Below, one piece after another: positions 12,309-22,319 of a DNA stretch of 64,000 nt; position 1 is the stretch's first letter, and each line of letters begins with the position of its first letter. Made by a program: the position numbers and the translations under genes. The notes under the pieces are model-generated. The model had not been told where the DNA came from. It made no database searches and saw only the letters and a list, made by a program, of their open reading frames with translations. Origin of the DNA: Pinus tabuliformis (taxonomy: Eukaryota; Streptophyta; Pinopsida; Pinales; Pinaceae); assembly GCA_031772625.1 (NCBI GenBank), contig CM062804.1:1017766514-1017830513 (forward strand), read 5' to 3'.

Positions 12309-12451
12309 AAATAATATTAGAATAATAATAATTAATAATGATATATTTAAAATAATATATTATATTTTTATTATTTAAAATAATAATTTAGTATTATTAA
12401 TTTAACCCTAAATTATTATTTAAATAATAAATTATTAATTTAAATAATAAA

Positions 12452-12580
12452 TAATAATGATATATTTTAAAGAACAAATAGAGAAAGTCTAACTTACCTT
12501 GGACCATTAAATAATTATATAAACTCGAAATTACCTAAGGTAACTAAATTCTAAGAGTAATAGTAATTTAATACCATTTA
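12452..12580 (+). repeat. Direct repeat, copy 2 (about 129 bp)
   Basis: Second copy of the repeat starting at 12,188, in the same orientation. The two copies are separated by AT-rich filler. Confidence 0.75.
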
Positions 12581-12847
12581 GATAGTATTTATAGATTATT
12601 TGGTAAATATGAACTATTATACGAGATATAATGACCATAATAAATATGGATATTATATTATTATCAAAGGAATTTTAATTTTAGGTATTCATATACATTT
12701 ATTTACCTGTTTTTGCTATTTATAGGAATGTTAATAATTAAATTAGTGTTGACTAAGATCATTAGGTCAAAATTAGCCGTTAGCATTATAGCCATTGGAA
12801 TCTCTGCACACTCTATTTAATCAGCTAAGCCGGATTGGTTCTTCAAC

Positions 12848-12894
12848 TTGTCCTGACGATGAACCACACTGGCTGGTTCGAAACGCGTTGACAA
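12848..12894 (+). ncRNA. Candidate type I hammerhead ribozyme with minimal stem III
   Basis: The conserved core CTGACGA (12,853-12,859) and GAAA (12,80-83 within line 12,841, that is 12,880-12,883) flank a perfect 6-bp stem II, GAACCA (12,861-12,866) with TGGTTC (12,874-12,879), closed by a 7-base loop. Stem I is a perfect 5-bp pairing of TTGTC (12,848-12,852) with GACAA (12,890-12,894). Stem III would be only two base pairs within ACGCGT (12,883-12,888), and the predicted cleavage is after T12,889. Such tiny stem III forms are known from Penelope-like elements. One oddity is an extra T at 12,860 between the core and stem II. Activity is not shown. Confidence 0.65.
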
Positions 12895-13031
12895 AAGATT
12901 GGTTATGTGATTTTGCCGAAGATTATCTAAACAATGTTATGGATCACAGAAGTCTAAATTCCTAAATATATTTTTCATAATAATTTCACCATTTCCGTCT
13001 TTATGTTTTTTTTGGGAAGAAAAATACAAGT

Positions 13032-14077
13032 TGTTATAGACATTTTTGTGCCTTACAGCATAGAGCATGAAATGTCAATAATCTAAGGGATCCAAAGTCC
13101 CTAAACATGTTGTTCTTACCCTTAGAGGAACAAGGTCAGCAAACCACAGCACTGCAAATCAGTTCTCCACTGAAAAACACTCAAAAACAGGTCAGTTTTG
13201 GATCATTGCAGCTGCTCCACTAGGCATCTGCACTGCATAGCAGGTACAACAAAGGCTACCTGCGTTGCATAGCAAGTAGAACAAAGGCTACCTGCGTTGG
13301 GCGTACTTGGACATGTGGAGGAATCTTTTTCTCAAAGTGCCAGTGCCCAGGAAGCTTCTAAAAAGACACTTGATGATAAGATTCGCCTAATGATGAGTTA
13401 AGAGCTTCTAAAACTCCAAGTGGAAGACAGAAACTCCGAGTGAAGAACTGAAGAACAACTGGAGTTGAAGAGGACAACAAGTCACACATCAAGCTGACTT
13501 ATCTTCACTCCAAAACTCTATAGAAGGATCTCATCCCATGGGATCTAGAGGCCGGAATTTTGTGCAAAGAATTGCTGTTGGTTTACAGTTGTGAGCATTG
13601 GGTGATTGCTTGAGGGAGGTGAAGAAGAGATTTCTCTCCGTCGGGAAGGTGATGCTGGATTGGACCTCTCATGGTTGTATCACCGCCTGAACCTTACTTC
13701 CATATATTAATAAAGCATTTGAGGTTCTTCTATTCGCATGTGTTTCAATGATGTATTGTCTTACTTGCGTATTTGATTTATGCTAATCCTTGAATCAGTT
13801 ATGAATGCATGCCTCTTGTAGTTTCCTTTCTTTGTCTTGTTTGCAGGATCTCATGTAGCTGGGCCCGTGAAAAGACTTGGAGCTGGGAGCAAGCGGCGAA
13901 TAGAGGAGATTGGATCGACCATTTGCGCAAGACATCAGTAAGTGGATCTCTTCCTTCTATCTCTTGCATGTCATAAAGAAGAAACTTTAGATAGCTTTGC
14001 TTTCAGCTGTTGCTAAGGAACTGTCACCCTTAGAGTGGGTTAGGGTCATTCCGAGTTGGATACTTTCCCCCACAACA
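13032..14077 (+). repeat. 5' LTR of element D
   Basis: It begins TGTTATAGAC and ends CCCCCACAACA. A TATA-like CTCTATAGAA lies at 13,517-13,526 and an AATAAA at 13,709-13,714, so transcription probably starts and is polyadenylated within this 200-bp interval. It contains repeated GGCTACCTGCGTTG words (about 13,250-13,305) that recur in the leader. Confidence 0.93.
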
Positions 14078-14080
14078 GAC

Positions 14081-14098
14081 TGGCGACTCCGCTGGGGA
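14081..14098 (+). other. Primer-binding site of element D (tRNA-Arg-like)
   Basis: TGGCGACTCCGCTGGGGA starts three bases after the 5' LTR. This resembles the primer site of the Tat/Ogre lineage of plant gypsy elements, which I recall as using tRNA-Arg. Element B has the same site with one change. Confidence 0.8.
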
Positions 14099-15838
14099 AC
14101 GTGTCTTGTTGGTAGCTTGTGTTTCTTGCTATTCATTTCTTAAACAAAAGAGTACCGAATCGAACTGCATGCGAGTCCTTCGAATGCAAAGTAGAGGGCA
14201 GCTACTCTAGCCCAGTGCTGGGCCTGTTTATGATTTGAAGAGCAGATCCAAAAGGACTCTTTTTAGCTCTTTGTGATAGTGTTCATCTTCCTTTAATCAT
14301 CCTCTAGTGTATACTTGACTGACAGCCTCTGATTTGGCCAAAAACCGCTCATTTTTGAGCAAACTGTGACCTGGAATCTGAGAGAGACGTGACTTGTCTC
14401 ATCAGTGCAGCTGCCACAAAGGCTACCTGCACTGCAACGCAGGTCCCGAAGGGGCTACCTGCGCTGCATCTCAGATTGACAGTGCAGCACCTGCGCTGAT
14501 CCAGTTTTGCCTTGTGCAACTGGGATTCCCCACTGTCTGTTGCCCAGTTTTCAGTATTGTTTTTGCAGCCTGTTGTCAACCTGTATACCCAGCTGAAACC
14601 ACTTCTCTTTGCCTTCATTCCCCCTCAGTTGTATGAAGAAACCGTGATTGTTATTATTGTATTTCTTGCTGCCATTCACAGTTTCCCATAGCGAAAGTGA
14701 ACTAGTCTTGCTATGACCTCTTGGATCTAGACCTATGAGAAAGTGTCGTTGTGATTCTGAGAGCTAGTTTATTGCTGTTCATAGCTGCTTGAGCATTTGC
14801 TTTCGTTATATGGTTCGAATTTCAGTATTTCTTGTGTTGAAACGAGTGAATCTTAAGGTGTTCTTTTGATAATTGGACAAACACTTGTTGCTTTCGCTTG
14901 AAATTGAATTCGAAATCATACAACAGCTTTCTTTTTGTAATACATCAACATTAAGGAAGAAGAAAAGAAATACTTGCATTGTGCATGTGCATTTTGACAG
15001 TTTGCATGCCGATTTAGGAAAGGTGCATCAGTGTGTGCTCTATGATCTGTTTGAAAAGATGATGTCTTTCTTTTCCTTCAGTAGTTAAGATTTTCATAAG
15101 TTGAAAGAATCGAAAAAGCTTGCTTATCATTCTTAGACTGCATTTAGGAGTTGTATCATACATCACGTGGTGATCCATAAAGGCAAACTGCTAAGCAAGA
15201 TCAACCTAAAAAGAACTGAATTTATCTAACAACGCTTTGAAACATAACGAAACACAGTAGAGGTCTAGGTAGAGACGTGAACCGGCGTTGTTAAACATAG
15301 TGACTGTCGATCTCTACGAAGGTGGGTGATTCCTCCTGAGGGACGATAGCACTAATACGGATTTGTGCCCCCGCGTACCGTCACGTATATTGGGGGACCC
15401 CTATAGGAACAAAGCCTTTATCCATAGGAAGCTGTGTCGGCCGCCCTACTGATCGCGATGCAGTGAACACAACATTCACGAAGATCGACCACTCGTACCG
15501 TAAAACGTATTCTGTGGTTTCGCGAAAAGTTTGGCACACCCTTGCCTAGAACTCCAGAGTAGTTTCTTTTGGCCTTTTTCAAACTCTATAACTGAAAAAG
15601 TCCATCCGAGCATTTGTCACTTCGGGCTCGTTAATACATCGAAGGAGACTAGAGTCATCTTTAGCTTTTTCTCGACTCTTAAAAAGTGAAAAAGCAAGTT
15701 GTGTCTAAAGCGTCGTCATAATAAAATTCATTTTAAACGGAACATAATCACCTCCTATTCCTGCGTTGATCTTCGAAGTTAGTCTTTTGGCATCGTAAGT
15801 TCTTGTAGAATCGCTGAAATCTTTTGGATAGACTCAAA
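14099..15838 (+). other. Leader of element D
   Basis: A non-coding leader of about 1.7 kb lies between the primer-binding site and the gag start. It repeats CTACCTGC/GCTGCAT words also found in the LTR (about 14,405-14,505), and near its end has two GAGC...GCTC or AGAGTC...GACTCT hairpins (about 15,614-15,690) like those in the array downstream of the ORF. Confidence 0.6.
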
Positions 15839-18712
15839 ATGTCTGAACAACCGTCAACATCTAGGACTGTGTCGTCCGACACAGCAACAGCAGAGCCTCC
15901 TGCTGCCACTCCAACGATGTTTGCTGGTATACCATCTGTCCTGGCAAATTGCCAACAACAAGCCGGAGTCCCATCAGGGACAACAATATGGTTAGTTCCT
16001 ATTTCTTCATCCGGATTATCATCTGGTACTTCTTATGTTGAAACTCAACAAATTGATCCAATGTGTCTTCAAAGGCCAATTTACCCTTTAAGTACTGGAT
16101 TTCCACCATGTGGAGGGCAGTATGCTCTTTCATTGTTCCCTCCCGGAGAACAACCATGTGGGAGTTTACAACAAAGTTCAGGTCAAACTGGAATCACATC
16201 TAGCGGTTGGGTACCAATGCTGCCTCAACAATCAGGAGTTGCATATTCAATGCAACCAGTACACCCTGTGTCGAATATTCCCACCACACCTGCTACGGCG
16301 AATGCGTCGCAAGTACAAGCGCTACCTGTTGTAATACAACAACCTCTTGTCTCGGCGGCTCAATCACAATCTCAGGGTAGTGCCTCCTTATCTGGAGCGA
16401 CTCAGGCTCGAACAAGTACTGTGACTCCTCATCTTGGTCAATCATCCAGTATTGGTCAACAACAAATGGTCCAACAACCAGAGCTGGTTCAATCTCAACA
16501 ACCGCCATTCCAGCAATCATATCAAGGACCTGAGCAACAAGTCTTTGTAAGTAATGGGCAACCATGCTATAATGGTTATGCCCATCAACTTTGTCAAAGT
16601 TGTCAACACTATGCTGGTCTGCAAAGACCCATTGCTCAGGCGATACCATCTTATCCTGGATATGCTTCGCCTAACCTGAACCAACAGTTGCCCTTTGTAG
16701 CAACTCTACAATTGCCAGATCTAAACCGGCTGACGAATGATCCAATTGCTTATGCCCCTTGGTGGCCAGCGATTCCGCATAAACTTCCATCGGACATTCC
16801 TAAATTCAATGGAAATCCAGGTGAAGACCCGTCGAATCACGTCATGACTTTTCATCTGTGGTGTTCATCGAACACTCTAAATGATGATTCGATAAGACTT
16901 CGCCTCTTCCAGAGGACATTGACAGGTCCAGCGGCTAAATGGTACATTGAATTGCCAAGAGCCTCTTTCGACAATTTCAGCTCCTTAGCCACGACTTTCT
17001 TAACCCATTTTCAATTACCGATAAGGTATGAAACGGGAACAGAACTCCTTACCAACTTCAAACAGACAACGGCCACTCACATATCTGATCATATACATGA
17101 GTGGCGACGTCGTCGTAGGATGGTGAAAACTTACGTTCCCGATCAGCTGTTAGCTGAATGGTTTATAAAGTCGTTACTTCCGGCTATAACGGAAGATGTG
17201 GCCAAGGGGGGAGTCGTAACAGAGGAGCAGGTCATTGCTCGTGCTCAATATCTGGACTTAGTATATACTCAGTCTGGCACGCTCTACGACAAAATACCTG
17301 ACGCCCCCAGACCTGAATTTTCAATTCCTCCCCCTCCTAAATCGAATACTGACTCTCACGCCAGCAATGGCGTGACTGGAAAACGCAAAATTTCTAGTCA
17401 AAATGCAAATGAGGAACTTCTTGCCTCAGAAGTAAATGCCATGTCGGCCGACAAGGGAAAACAACTGAAGCAACCAGGGGGCAAGAAGAAAAAGAAAAGG
17501 AAAGGGAAACCCCCGACAGGGTGTCATATATGTGATGAGGATCATTGGACGAAAGATTGTCCTCATATAGCTGAAGTTAAGAAACTCTTCAAGAGTTCAA
17601 AAACCCCAGCAGTATTGACTGATCCGTTTCCTAGTCCAAGACAAAATCTGGTTGCTAATCAAAATGCTTCCCGATCCCAAGTGCTTATGTTGTCCACCTC
17701 AAAGCAGCAAAATAATGCTTTGACAAGGAATAAAGATCACAGGAATCCAAAGCAATTGAACAACAAGGCAAATAAACAACCTAGTAGTTCAACAACAACT
17801 TTGACCAAAGTTGTGCCACCCATCGTTCCTAAACCAATGATAAAGTCGCCAAAGGGAGTAGTACACAAATCGACATTTAATCCTCGTGAAAAAATAACAC
17901 AGGATTACAATATAATAGAGGACCTGACCCAATCGTCGTCCGCTATGTTGACAATTGAGGTAGCGCAAAATTGCACCTCCCAAGAGCAAGCTTTATTATC
18001 AGCCATAGGTGGGATTGGCCCAATGGATTCCAATCTTCTGGCCTTTGATCATAAAGGATATGACCCTCAGATACCAGCTCAACTAGCTTTCCTTATTCAA
18101 GTGAAAGCCCTCAACAAAACTGTTCATCGAACAATTATTGATGAGGGGGCATCTACATGTCTTATGTCGATGAGTTGCTGGAAAAATTTAGGCTCACCAC
18201 CTTTGTCGAAATCGTCAACGACGTTAAAAGCATTTGATGGACGATCATACACTCTATACGGGATTTTAAATAACTTGCAAGTTGAACTGGGGGGCAAAAC
18301 AGTAGAAGTTGATGTGGAAGTAATTGACAGAAACCTCGATTACAACATCCTACTGGGAAGGCCTTGGATATATGCCATGGCTGCAGTTGTGTCGACCTAC
18401 TTCAGGAGGATTGTATTTCCTTTTCAAGGAAAAATTACAATCGTCGACCAACAAACATTTCTCCCCAACAGTTCTCAAGTTACGGGAAGCAGCACAATGA
18501 TCCATGAAAGTAATCAATCGCTCCAAAATATTGGAGTAGGTCTCCTAAAAGACCCTGCCTTAATGGGTACTTTTGCCCTACCACCGGCGAGTAATCTGGC
18601 GGAAGTAGCCACAGTGGAAACCTACAATATGAAATCTTCTATATCCAACGGATTCGGAAGATTCCTAAATATTTTGTCAGCATGGATCATCGCCCTAATG
18701 GAAATACTGTAA
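15839..18712 (+). CDS. Gag-protease polyprotein of element D
   Basis: The first ATG of the frame is at 15,839, giving 957 residues. The N-terminal 300 residues are rich in Gln, Pro and Ser. A Retrotrans_gag-type core follows (about 320-460), then a Lys-rich stretch and a CCHC-type zinc knuckle (CHICDEDHWTKDC, about 562-574) that would bind the element RNA. The last third contains an aspartic-protease-like domain (about 765-890, ending in a LLGRPWIY-type motif). Gag would build the particle in which RNA is packaged, and the protease would cut it. The ORF stops before any polymerase domain and no polymerase follows. The reading frame is uninterrupted. Related fragments lie in element B at 32.7-34.3 kb on the other strand. 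Confidence 0.88.
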   Translation: MSEQPSTSRTVSSDTATAEPPAATPTMFAGIPSVLANCQQQAGVPSGTTIWLVPISSSGLSSGTSYVETQQIDPMCLQRPIYPLSTGFPPCGGQYALSLFPPGEQPCGSLQQSSGQTGITSSGWVPMLPQQSGVAYSMQPVHPVSNIPTTPATANASQVQALPVVIQQPLVSAAQSQSQGSASLSGATQARTSTVTPHLGQSSSIGQQQMVQQPELVQSQQPPFQQSYQGPEQQVFVSNGQPCYNGYAHQLCQSCQHYAGLQRPIAQAIPSYPGYASPNLNQQLPFVATLQLPDLNRLTNDPIAYAPWWPAIPHKLPSDIPKFNGNPGEDPSNHVMTFHLWCSSNTLNDDSIRLRLFQRTLTGPAAKWYIELPRASFDNFSSLATTFLTHFQLPIRYETGTELLTNFKQTTATHISDHIHEWRRRRRMVKTYVPDQLLAEWFIKSLLPAITEDVAKGGVVTEEQVIARAQYLDLVYTQSGTLYDKIPDAPRPEFSIPPPPKSNTDSHASNGVTGKRKISSQNANEELLASEVNAMSADKGKQLKQPGGKKKKKRKGKPPTGCHICDEDHWTKDCPHIAEVKKLFKSSKTPAVLTDPFPSPRQNLVANQNASRSQVLMLSTSKQQNNALTRNKDHRNPKQLNNKANKQPSSSTTTLTKVVPPIVPKPMIKSPKGVVHKSTFNPREKITQDYNIIEDLTQSSSAMLTIEVAQNCTSQEQALLSAIGGIGPMDSNLLAFDHKGYDPQIPAQLAFLIQVKALNKTVHRTIIDEGASTCLMSMSCWKNLGSPPLSKSSTTLKAFDGRSYTLYGILNNLQVELGGKTVEVDVEVIDRNLDYNILLGRPWIYAMAAVVSTYFRRIVFPFQGKITIVDQQTFLPNSSQVTGSSTMIHESNQSLQNIGVGLLKDPALMGTFALPPASNLAEVATVETYNMKSSISNGFGRFLNILSAWIIALMEIL

Positions 18713-18734
18713 ATACAGTGGGCCCCGAGGACGG

Positions 18735-19760
18735 TTCTTATCTCGTGTCAACCTCGTTAAAAAATGAAACAAGGAGTCATGAGGATAGTTCTTTTACTAT
18801 GTCAACCTCATTAAAAAATGAAACAAATCCCCTTTTCAAAATTCAAAGGTAAACCTTCATTCCAACCACCAAGTTGAATGCAATGAAGCTTGGGGGGCAC
18901 CCTCCTTTGACATGCGTTATTATGATGCTGGGGGCATGCAAAAGAACGAGCAGTTTTGGCAAAGTTCATGCTCGTTAAAAAATAAACGCAAGAACCGAGC
19001 AGTTTTAATGCGGAAATTCATGCTCGTTAAAAAATAAACATAAGCTTGTGAGCAGGCTTTCCCCCAGAGTTCAAGCTCATTCAGAAAAAATGAACCGGTA
19101 AATAACCATTTGAGACCGTAAATTCATCAGCCATAAAAGCCTTGGTCGTGTTTGTGCACCGTCACCTCCACTTTTCATTTGGCCGATCATTCACATCCAC
19201 TTGATTGTTTACCTATTTTGAGGAACAGCTGCGAAGAGTGATCCCACCTAGCCATCCTTGTAATACTTCCGTTATTGGAAAATTCCAACCTGTACCTGGA
19301 ATCTGCTACTATCCCTGTTTATCACTCGTTCCTCAAAAGACGAGTCTCCTTTGAGCTCTTTTCACTGACTCGTAAAAAATGAAAAGTTTGCCGAGTTTTG
19401 GCCTTCCAGCTCGTTAAAAGGACCGGAAGAGCTATCCCTCCTCTAGATTTTAATCTTTTTGGACCTGAGGGATTATTGCACAAAAGGATCGAGCGCTTGT
19501 CTAGTTCGGCTCGATAAAGATATCGAACATTCATCCCTTCTGTATTATTTTATACTTTTTCGGACTTAAGGGATTAGATGACGAAAAAGGACCCCTGGAG
19601 TCCACTTTATGTACCCTTTTCAGACTCTCTAAAAATGAAAAGGACCGAGTTGTCTTTGTCGCTGGGCTCGTTAAAAATATTAGATAGCGACAAACTTGTC
19701 TATAGACGAGAACGAGTTTCCCTATTGCTAGGCTCGTTAAAACATAGCGATGGGCTTACC
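18735..19760 (+). repeat. Hairpin array with GCTCGTTAAAAAAT tails, element D
   Basis: About eleven irregularly spaced copies of CTCGTTAAAAAATGAA-like sequence occur in the 1 kb after the gag-protease ORF. Many are preceded 17-25 bases upstream by the complementary GAGC, for example GAGCA at 18,948 with TGCTC at 18,969-18,973, so each repeat can form a short stem with the A-rich tail directly after it. The same design appears, reversed, in element B. The function is unknown. Confidence 0.7.
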
Positions 19761-20887
19761 CGAAGGGCAGGTTATAGAACAAGCATATGTTATCCTCCTC
19801 AAGCTTGACAAAAATAAAGAGGTACTGGTCAGAAATGACTGGGGAAAAATTGGGAAGAACCTCAAAGCTTAATGGTAGCAAGTCGCTCTTGAACATGACA
19901 CTTTTGCCTCCGTAAATATCGGGTTGGGTTATTATCATTCACCGGTCCCTTCACCATGGTCTCGCCATACCATCCATACATGGGGTAATGCTACCGATCC
20001 ATCACATCAGTGTCGTTATATGTTCAAAAGATGTCATTCAGAAAGTGTCAACCGGGTCCCATCCACTACCGTACATCATCTTTCATCCTTCCATGACCGC
20101 CACCCTGAATCATATTTCACAGATCGTTTTCACCATCATCACTAGCTCCGTTCCGTGTCACTGATGTGGGATTCATTAAGGCCCTCCTTTGACAAATCAC
20201 TTCTTGTCGACATCAGCTCACTATCCAAGAAGTTGATCTAGGAACACCCCCTCAGTACTTTGAAGCTTGCATGCCTCAATGGCAAGTTTCTCACTCCCGG
20301 CGATAGGTATACATTAATGACCTTCGACCAGGAGACTTTGCGTGGTGTTCGACGTCAGATCCTATATTCACACCACGTGAATTGTGCTGCAGTACCTTGA
20401 GGGTCATCATCATTATCGGTGATTCCTCTCGCGCGTGTTAACAGTTTACGTTATTGACTGGTAATCAAGCGATGTCTTTCCATGTTCGACTTCAAGAAAT
20501 TCTCACATGGATCGACTTGTACTAGAGTGAAGATCGGACAAGTTTGAAGACCCCGGATCTAGTTTCATCCATCCGGGCTGCGATATATATTCAGGAGATA
20601 AAAACATAGACATGTGCAACAGATGATCATCCTACTAAAAGGATGATAATTAAAAGCAGAGAATTATCAGTCTATTATCAGACGATCGTCTGTTTATGTA
20701 CAGCAAATGTTTATAAAGCTGAGCATGGGAAATGCCCGCCTCAGCTAGATCATGAAAAGAAAGTATGAAAAGATAATGTATTGTATTGTATTTTGTTACA
20801 GGTCACCTCCCGACGATTTGAATGAACTTCGGATCCTCCTAATAAAGCATTTCACCCGATAAACGACCTCATACTTTAGGGGGCAAC
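19761..20887 (+). other. 3' non-coding region of element D
   Basis: There is no ORF of note. The last 250 bases (about 20,640-20,887) are recognisably similar to the matching region of element B (30,132-30,400, other strand). A G-rich AGGGGGC tract just before 20,888 is the probable plus-strand priming site. Confidence 0.6.
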
Positions 20888-21933
20888 TGTTATAGACATT
20901 TTTGTGCCTTACAGCATAGAGCATGAAATGTCAATAATCTAAGGGATCCAAAGTCCCTAAACATGTTTTTCTTACCCTTAGAGGAACAAGGTCAGCAAAC
21001 CACAGCACTGCAAATCAGTTCTCCACTGAAAAACACTCAAAAACAGGTCAGTTTTGGATCATTGCAGCTGCTCCACTAGGCATCTGCGCTGCATAGCAGG
21101 TACAACAAAGGCTACCTGCGTTGCATAGCAAGTAGAACAAAGGCTACCTGCGTTGGGCGTACTTGGACATGTGGAGGAATCTTTTTCTCAAAGTGCCAGT
21201 GCCCAGGAAGCTTCTAAAAAGACACTTGATGATAAGATTCGCCTAATGATGAGTTAAGAGCTTCTAAAACTCCAAGTGGAAGACAGAAACTCCGAGTGAA
21301 GAACTGAAGAACAACTGGAGTTGAAGAGGACAACAAGTCACACATCAAGCTGACTTATCTTCACTCCAAAACTCTATAGAAGGATCTCATCCCATGGGAT
21401 CTAGAGGCCGGAATTTTGTGCAAAGAATTGCTGTTGGTTTACAGTTGTGAGCATTGGGTGATTGCTTGAGGGAGGTGAAGAAGAGATTTCTCTCCGTCGG
21501 GAAGGTGATGCTGGATTGGACCTCTCATGGTTGTATCACCGCCTGAACCTTACTTCCATATATTAATAAAGCATTTGAGGTTCTTCTATTCGCATGTGTT
21601 TCAATGATGTATTGTCTTACTTGCGTATTTGATTTATGCTAATCCTTGAATCAGTTATGAATGCATGCCTCTTGTAGTTTCCTTTCTTTGTCTTGTTTGC
21701 AGGATCTCGTGTAGCTGGGCCCGTGAAAAGACTTGGAGCTGGGAGCAAGCGGCGAATAGAGGAGATTGGATCGACCATTTGCGCAAGACATCGGTAAGTG
21801 GATCTCTTCCTTCTATCTCTTGCATGTCATAAAGAAGAAACTTTAGATAGCTTTGCTTTCAGCTGTTGCTAAGGAACTGTCACCCTTAGAGTGGGTTAGG
21901 GTCATTCCGAGTTGGATACTTTCCCCCACAACA
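20888..21933 (+). repeat. 3' LTR of element D
   Basis: Second 1,046-bp copy, differing from the 5' LTR at about four positions in a comparison by eye. It is followed directly by the CAAGT target duplication at 21,934-21,938. Confidence 0.93.
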
Positions 21934-21965
21934 CAAGTGAGGGGCGACTTCATTTAATTGAGAAT

Positions 21966-22316
21966 ATCGTTTGTTTGTTGCTGAGCAATAATGCCACAAT
22001 TGAAGATCGTTTGTTTGTAGTGAGCAACAATGCCACAATCAAACATAATTTGTTTGCAGTAGGTGCTAAGCAACAATGCCACAATCGAAGATCACAATCA
22101 CCACAACCAATGGTAAAGCCTTCCTCGACCACACTTTCTTTGTGTTTTAATGGGTTTTTCTTTTTCATATCCATGAATAAATTGTTGAAGAGAAGTTGGG
22201 CGACATTATAATATTTTGAAAAATGCAACAATCAAAAGTTTTCAGCTGATTTTTTCCATTTTTGTGAAAAAATTGGGTGACATTAGATTATTTTGAAAAT
22301 GCAACAATTAAAATTT
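21966..22316 (+). repeat. Two short tandem repeat families
   Basis: About three diverged copies of a roughly 50-bp unit containing AACAATGCCACAATC occupy 21,966-22,090. Two copies of a 78-bp-spaced unit containing TTGGGYGACATTA and GCAACAAT follow at about 22,196 and 22,273. They separate element D from the LRR fragment. No function is seen. Confidence 0.6.
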
Positions 22317-22319
22317 TGG

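Larger units (their letters stand above)
11602..12847 (+). other. AT-rich region between the Penelope-like ORF and the hammerhead candidate
   Basis: About 100 bases of ordinary sequence after the stop codon give way to roughly 1.1 kb dominated by AATAAT and TTATTA words. There is no coding potential. It includes a direct duplication (see the entries at 12,188 and 12,452). It may be the 3' untranslated part of the Penelope-like element or an unrelated insertion. Confidence 0.45.
10421..12960 (+). mobile_element. Penelope-like retroelement with GIY-YIG endonuclease, 5'-truncated
   Basis: The element consists of a reverse transcriptase lacking its N-terminal part, a linker and a C-terminal GIY-YIG nuclease (ORF to 11,601), an AT-rich 3' region, and a candidate hammerhead ribozyme at 12,848-12,894. 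Penelope-like elements are known to be truncated at the 5' end and to carry hammerhead ribozymes in their terminal repeats. Endonuclease-bearing ones have been described in conifers (Dryad elements). The 5' junction at about 10,420 lies inside a copia integrase sequence. The 3' end is uncertain; I set it just past the ribozyme, and the AT-rich segment 11,700-12,800 could instead be a later insertion. Confidence 0.7.
13032..21933 (+). mobile_element. Element D: gag-protease LTR retrotransposon lacking a visible polymerase (TR-GAG-like, Ty3/gypsy related)
   Basis: Two 1,046-bp LTRs in the same orientation flank 6.8 kb, and the whole is bounded by a perfect 5-bp duplication, CAAGT (13,027-13,031 and 21,934-21,938). 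The interior holds a primer-binding site, a 1.7-kb leader, one long gag-protease ORF and 2.2 kb of non-coding DNA with repeated hairpins. I found no reverse transcriptase, RNase H or integrase, so it must rely on enzymes from another element. The LTRs differ at about four positions by eye (0.4%), which makes it the youngest element here; at a slow conifer-like rate that is around a million years. It looks structurally whole. Element B is an older relative. Confidence 0.92.

Noticed and set aside
11700-12800. AT-rich region as an organellar insertion
   Set aside because: No organellar gene was recognised and the texture is simple AATAAT-type sequence with an internal duplication.
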